A DNA stretch of 10,209 bases, from the NCBI GenBank assembly GCA_913042885.1, contig CAJWLW010000164.1:1-10209 (forward strand), in the 5' to 3' direction. How positions within the stretch are numbered: position 1 is the first letter of the stretch; each line of letters begins with the position of its first letter. Both the position numbers and the translations under genes were made by a program. The stretch is from an uncultured Lentisphaeria bacterium (GTDB lineage Bacteria > Verrucomicrobiota > Lentisphaeria > JABSQK01 > CAJWLW01). Positions 7,328 to 10,209 of this stretch are shown in pieces. The notes below the pieces were generated by a model, which did no database searches, had not been told where the DNA came from, and was given only the letters and a program-made list of their open reading frames with translations.

Positions 7328-7971
7328 TCGGCGATCACATACATCAGACCCTCAAACAAGTCCGCGAGTTGCAAGCCAATATCCTCGAAAAACAGCGGTT
7401 CAAAGGATATTCCGGACGCGCTCGCGCGGTCGCCGGCACCGGTGCCCTGGTCGGCACCGGCATCATGTCGATGAACTTCTACCCGGGCAGCATCAATGCA
7501 CACTTGGTCGGCTGGGCTACGATCCTGTCGTTTGCCCTCTGTCTCAACTATGGTGCCCTTGTTCAGTGGTTTCTCTTTGACCCCAAAGTCAAGCGCGACA
7601 TCCGTCGCCTCAAGCCGGTTATCGATGGCATGCCGCCGTTGCTTGTGGCCGGTCTCTTCACGGTCGCCCTGATCGAGTGTGGTCAGTTCAGCTATCTGTT
7701 CGGCATGTGGCTTGCCATGTTCGGTCTGGCAAATCTTGCATCCCGCCATGTACTGCCTAAAGGCATCGTGTGGCTTGGCATCTTCTATATCGTCTGCGGT
7801 GCTGCACTCTCACTGGCCCCCGACCAGTCGTTCCTCAGCCCGCTGCCGGTCGGTGTGGTGCTGTTCGTCGGCGAATGGATCGGTGGTGTCATCATCCATT
7901 ATGACGGCAAAGTCGACTCGGTCATGCGCCAGGCAGTGATAACGGAAATGGTTGACGGACCAATCGAGTGA
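7324..7971 (+). CDS. Six-helix integral membrane protein paired with a winged-helix regulator
   Basis: A 215-residue protein. A charged, probably helical cytoplasmic N-terminus (residues 1-33, including 'LEKQRFKGYSGRARA') precedes about six hydrophobic segments at roughly 34-49, 62-84, 103-119, 122-139, 147-164 and 173-191. A basic loop ('DPKVKRDIRRLKP') follows the second. There are no transporter or enzyme motifs that I recognise. An in-frame stop at 7312 excludes an earlier start, and ATG 7324 keeps the full N-terminus. It is the first gene of an operon with the regulator that starts 28 bases after its stop. Membrane proteins of this kind next to HTH_34 regulators are a recurring pair in proteobacteria. 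It may sense a signal or be the regulated effector; its function is unknown. Confidence 0.8.
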   Translation: MIGDHIHQTLKQVRELQANILEKQRFKGYSGRARAVAGTGALVGTGIMSMNFYPGSINAHLVGWATILSFALCLNYGALVQWFLFDPKVKRDIRRLKPVIDGMPPLLVAGLFTVALIECGQFSYLFGMWLAMFGLANLASRHVLPKGIVWLGIFYIVCGAALSLAPDQSFLSPLPVGVVLFVGEWIGGVIIHYDGKVDSVMRQAVITEMVDGPIE

Positions 7972-7990
7972 ACCGACTGACGACGCCGGT

Positions 7991-7995
7991 GGAGG
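7991..7995 (+). promoter_or_regulatory. Strong ribosome binding site that decides the regulator start
   Basis: GGAGG lies four bases before ATG 8000, within GGTGGAGG. It favours ATG 8000 over the in-frame TTG at 7952, which would overlap the membrane protein gene and add 16 non-conserved residues. Confidence 0.85.
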
Positions 7996-7999
7996 CACC

Positions 8000-8368
8000 A
8001 TGAAAATCGACACAGACAATCCATATAACGAACTCAAGCGCGTCTTCCATGAACCCAGCCGCCTGGCCATCATGTCGGCTTTGTGTGCCGCCGCAAGCGG
8101 TCTCAGTTTCAATGAACTCAAGGCTGCCTGCGACCTCACCGACGGCAATCAGAGCCGCCACTTGAAGACGCTCGAAAGCGCTGGCATGGTGACTATCAAG
8201 AAGAGTTTTATCGGCGCCAAACCGCGCACGACAGTCTTTCTTTCCGACCAGGGGCGGGAGAGCTTTCTCGAGTATCTCAGTGCTCTCGAGATCGTTCTGC
8301 AACGCGCTGCCGACGCGGTGCAACCCAGCGATGTCAGCCTGACGCAAGTCTCTCCCGCAGGTGCCTGA
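8000..8368 (+). CDS. HTH_34-type winged-helix transcriptional regulator
   Basis: A 122-residue protein that is essentially one winged-helix DNA-binding domain. 'HEPSRLAIMSAL' (17-28) is the first helix. 'LSFNELKAACDLTDGNQSRHLKTLESAGMV' spans the helix-turn-helix at about 35-64, with 'NQSRHLKTLE' as the recognition helix. 'FIGAKPRTTVFLSDQGRESF' forms the wing (70-89), and a last helix (90-107) probably dimerises. This matches the PF13601-like regulators related to MarR/ArsR proteins. No metal site or ligand-binding domain is visible, so any signal probably comes from a partner such as the membrane protein encoded just upstream. Family members are usually repressors. The perfect inverted repeat ahead of the operon is the likely autoregulatory site (inference). 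The family call is firm. Confidence 0.9.
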   Translation: MKIDTDNPYNELKRVFHEPSRLAIMSALCAAASGLSFNELKAACDLTDGNQSRHLKTLESAGMVTIKKSFIGAKPRTTVFLSDQGRESFLEYLSALEIVLQRAADAVQPSDVSLTQVSPAGA

Positions 8369-8418
8369 AACGATGGGGAAATTGGCAGGAATGCGACTTC
8401 TTCGGCCTTCCCGGGCTG

Positions 8419-8444
8419 TTGAAACCTCCAACTATGGTTATATT
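8419..8444 (+). promoter_or_regulatory. Weak candidate promoter for the HMG-CoA synthase gene
   Basis: The 108-base gap 8369-8476 holds an AT-rich patch with TATATT at 8439-8444, a fair -10 element. The upstream match TTGAAA (8419-8424) is only 14 bases away, which is too close for an ordinary sigma70 site. A TG pair just before the -10 could compensate. Transcription would start near 8451, leaving a short leader. The gap also has an imperfect hairpin, GGGAA/TTCCC (8376-8380 with 8408-8412), without a T tract, so termination after the regulator is unclear. Confidence 0.25.
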
Positions 8445-8476
8445 TGGGTTACTTGACCTCAAAGTGTGTGTGACAT

Positions 8477-9688
8477 ATGAATATCGGTATTGAGGCACTC
8501 AGTTTTTACGTTCCGAGGTATTACCTCGATCTGGCAGCGTTGGCTGCTGCCCGCGGCGTGGACGTCGACAAGTATTACATCGGCCTGGGCCAGGAAAAAA
8601 TGGCCGTGCCGCCGCCGGACGAAGACGTCATCACGATGGCCGCCAATGCCGGGATGCAGGTGCTTACTCACGTTGATCGGAACAGCATCGACACGATCAT
8701 GTTTGCCACCGAGTCCGGTGTCGATCAATCGAAGGCGGGTGCCATATTCGTGCACAGCCTGCTTGACCTGCCCAGCACTTGCCGGGCCTTCGAAATCAAA
8801 CAGGCCTGCTGCAGCAGCACCGCGGCGCTGGACATGGCAGTTGCTCTCGTGCATCGGCATCCGGACAAGAAGATACTGATCGTTGCCGCCGATGTGGCAC
8901 GTTACGGTTTCTGTACACCCGGAGAACCGACGCAGGGCGCCGGTGCCGTGGCGATGGTCATTTCGTCCTCGCCGCGCCTGATGCAGCTCGACAACGAGTC
9001 GGGCTCTTACACGGAAGACGTCATGGACTTCTGGCGTCCGAATTATATGGACGAGGCGGTCGTCGATGGCAAGTTGTCGATCCGCACGTATCTGCACGCA
9101 CTGGGTGAAAGCTGGCAGGGCTACCACCGTCAATCCGGCCGCGGCCTTGATGACTTCGAGCGGTTCTGCTATCATTTGCCGTTCACCCGCATGGGCGAGA
9201 AGGCGCACGCGCATCTCCTGGCAATCGTCGCTGCCACGGAAGACTGCGCAGTGAGCAGTGAGCTGATCTGCCGCGTTAACGATTCGCTGCACTACAACCG
9301 CCAGATCGGCAACACTTACACAGCGTCATTGTATATCAGTCTCAGTTCGATGCTCGAACACGCCGACGACTTGTCAGGGCAGCGCATAGGGCTGTTCAGC
9401 TATGGCTCCGGCTGCATGGCGTCATTCTTCAGCGGTATCGTCAGCAACCGCTATCAGGAGTGGCTGACCGGCGACCTGCATCGGGATATGCTTGGCGATC
9501 GCGTCGAACTCAGTTACGAAGCCTACGCGGAATTGTACGCTCAGTCGGGACCGGTCACCGGCGACTGCCAGACGCCGGTCCATGACACCGGCCGGTTCCG
9601 CCTTGCCGGTATTACCGGACACAAGCGCCTGTACGAGCGCGTTGCGGCTTCCGCTGCTGTCCGCGAGGAGCCGGAACCGGTAGCGTAG
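8477..9688 (+). CDS. mvaS: Hydroxymethylglutaryl-CoA synthase (mevalonate type)
   Basis: A 403-residue cytoplasmic enzyme that condenses acetyl-CoA with acetoacetyl-CoA to HMG-CoA, the first committed precursor of the mevalonate route to isoprenoids. 'MNIGIEALSFYVPRYYLDLAAL' is the typical bacterial MvaS N-terminus. The catalytic triad is at standard positions: Glu79 in 'FATESGVDQSKAG', nucleophile Cys111 in 'EIKQACCSSTA', and His233 in 'CYHLPFTRMGEKA'. 'LFSYGSGCMASFFSG' near residues 313-327 is the conserved C-terminal motif. Full length matches the family. An in-frame stop at 8471 fixes ATG 8477 as the earliest start; no clear Shine-Dalgarno precedes it. A PksG-type polyketide beta-branching synthase is the alternative. 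The N-terminus fits MvaS better, and no polyketide or other mevalonate gene is in view. Confidence 0.93.
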   Translation: MNIGIEALSFYVPRYYLDLAALAAARGVDVDKYYIGLGQEKMAVPPPDEDVITMAANAGMQVLTHVDRNSIDTIMFATESGVDQSKAGAIFVHSLLDLPSTCRAFEIKQACCSSTAALDMAVALVHRHPDKKILIVAADVARYGFCTPGEPTQGAGAVAMVISSSPRLMQLDNESGSYTEDVMDFWRPNYMDEAVVDGKLSIRTYLHALGESWQGYHRQSGRGLDDFERFCYHLPFTRMGEKAHAHLLAIVAATEDCAVSSELICRVNDSLHYNRQIGNTYTASLYISLSSMLEHADDLSGQRIGLFSYGSGCMASFFSGIVSNRYQEWLTGDLHRDMLGDRVELSYEAYAELYAQSGPVTGDCQTPVHDTGRFRLAGITGHKRLYERVAASAAVREEPEPVA

Positions 9689-9704
9689 CGCGAAGCTTTC
9701 CCAA

Positions 9705-9719
9705 CAAGCGCCCCGCTTG
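9705..9719. other. Short hairpin between convergent genes
   Basis: CAAGCG (9705-9710) and CGCTTG (9714-9719) form a 6-bp stem with a CCC loop. A second, weaker stem (CAGG/CCTG, 9725-9738) follows. They sit in the 63-base gap between the mvaS stop and the stop of the minus-strand carboxypeptidase gene, where a bidirectional terminator is expected. Neither strand has a proper T tract after the stem, so termination activity is uncertain. Confidence 0.3.
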
Positions 9720-9751
9720 AAACGCAGGTGTTCGCCTGGAGCGGTTGCTTC

Positions 9752-10209
9752 TTACAGGGCGTACAGTTGCGTATACCGCTCGGTCAGTGCAGCGACCAGG
9801 TGCGATGGGGAAAGCGCTTCGCCAGTCACCGACTCGATCAGTTCGGATGCATAGTAGCAGCGGCCGTGCCGGTGGACGCGATCACGCAACCAGTCGAGCA
9901 GTACTTTCAACCGCCCGTTTGCCAAGTCTTCCTCGAGCTTCGGCAGCTCTCGCCGGGCGCAACCGTAAAGCTGTGCGGCGTACAGATTGCCCAGGGTGTA
10001 GGTCGGAAAATAGCCGAAGCTGCCAAACGACCAATGCACATCCTGCAGGCAGCCCTGCGTGTCATCCGGCACTTCCAAGCCGAAGATCTCACGGAATTTC
10101 CCGTTCCAGGCATCCGGCACGTCGGCTGCGGTCAGTTCTCCGGCAATCAGTGCTTGCTCCAGTTCGAACCGTAGAATGATATGCAGATTGTAGGTGCCCT
10201 CGTCGGCTT
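9752..10209 (-). CDS. M32 family metallocarboxypeptidase (carboxypeptidase Taq type), C-terminal part
   Basis: The frame is open to the right edge; a GTG at 10118-10120 is internal. About 151 C-terminal residues of a roughly 500-residue family are visible, ending at TAA 9752-9754. Diagnostic M32 segments are 'ADEGTYNLHIILRFELE', then 'DVPDAWNGKFREIFGLEVP' and 'LQDVHWSFGSFGYFPTYTLGNLYAAQ'. Family members are cytoplasmic zinc- or cobalt-dependent exopeptidases that trim C-terminal residues from peptides. The HExxH metal site lies in the missing N-terminal part. The residue after 'ADE' is Gly where members I recall have Val or Leu. The gene converges on mvaS and is probably regulated separately. 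Confidence 0.95.
   Translation of the reverse strand, partial: ADEGTYNLHIILRFELEQALIAGELTAADVPDAWNGKFREIFGLEVPDDTQGCLQDVHWSFGSFGYFPTYTLGNLYAAQLYGCARRELPKLEEDLANGRLKVLLDWLRDRVHRHGRCYYASELIESVTGEALSPSHLVAALTERYTQLYAL

Noticed and set aside
7952..7999. TTG 7952 as an earlier start of the winged-helix regulator
   Set aside because: It overlaps the membrane protein gene and lacks a ribosome binding site, while ATG 8000 has a strong GGAGG and fits the family N-terminus.
8451..8465. ACTT...CAAAGT upstream of mvaS as a second operator
   Set aside because: The half-sites are imperfect and two bases closer than in the 7227-7247 palindrome, so they would not fit the same dimer.
8453..8481. TTGACC-N17-TATGAA as the mvaS promoter
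   Set aside because: The -10 overlaps the ATG at 8477, so the transcript would start inside the gene and miss the conserved N-terminus.
8459..9292. 277-codon minus-strand frame opposite mvaS
   Set aside because: The plus strand has full-length, motif-rich MvaS, and the antisense product has no recognisable features.
9728..10174. Plus-strand frame of 148 codons at the right edge
   Set aside because: It is the shadow of the M32 carboxypeptidase on the minus strand, whose motifs are unmistakable.

Overview
The window comes from a moderately GC-rich, gene-dense bacterial genome. It holds a very large secreted-type repeat protein (cut by the left edge), a small two-gene operon (membrane protein plus winged-helix regulator), a hydroxymethylglutaryl-CoA synthase, and the C-terminal third of an M32 metallocarboxypeptidase (cut by the right edge, opposite strand). 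The lineage cannot be fixed from sequence alone. The regulator/membrane-protein pair and the general gene style fit a Gram-negative, possibly gammaproteobacterial, aquatic organism. Giant LamG/thrombospondin-type-3 proteins are also common in PVC-group bacteria. The lineage statement is inference.

Positions 1-7134 are one uninterrupted reading frame of 2377 visible residues. Its order is: an unrecognised segment; two TSP3 calcium-binding repeats; a LamG domain; a long TSP3 array; a second LamG domain carrying two large insertions; an acidic linker and EF-hand-like loops inside the second insertion; four Ig/PKD-like beta-sandwich repeats with a PPC-like domain between the third and fourth; and a C-terminal region with two 'WNLV' modules. 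It is very acidic and calcium-binding in character, with no anchor or sorting signal at its C-terminus. A strong intrinsic terminator follows at 7157-7200.

Positions 7227-8368 form a self-contained regulatory unit. A perfect 8+5+8 inverted repeat overlaps the -35 of a good promoter. It is followed by a possible 14-codon leader ORF whose stop overlaps the start of a six-helix membrane protein gene (ATGA). 28 bases later comes a 122-residue HTH_34-type winged-helix regulator with a strong ribosome binding site. The layout suggests an autoregulated operon.

Positions 8477-9688 encode a mevalonate-type HMG-CoA synthase, with catalytic Glu79, Cys111 and His233 at the same residue numbers as the Staphylococcus aureus enzyme. 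No other mevalonate-pathway gene is in view. It converges on the M32 carboxypeptidase gene (9752 to beyond 10209, minus strand) across a 63-base gap with a short hairpin. No tRNA, rRNA, CRISPR array, insertion sequence or phage gene was seen, and no gene-free stretch exceeds 300 bases.
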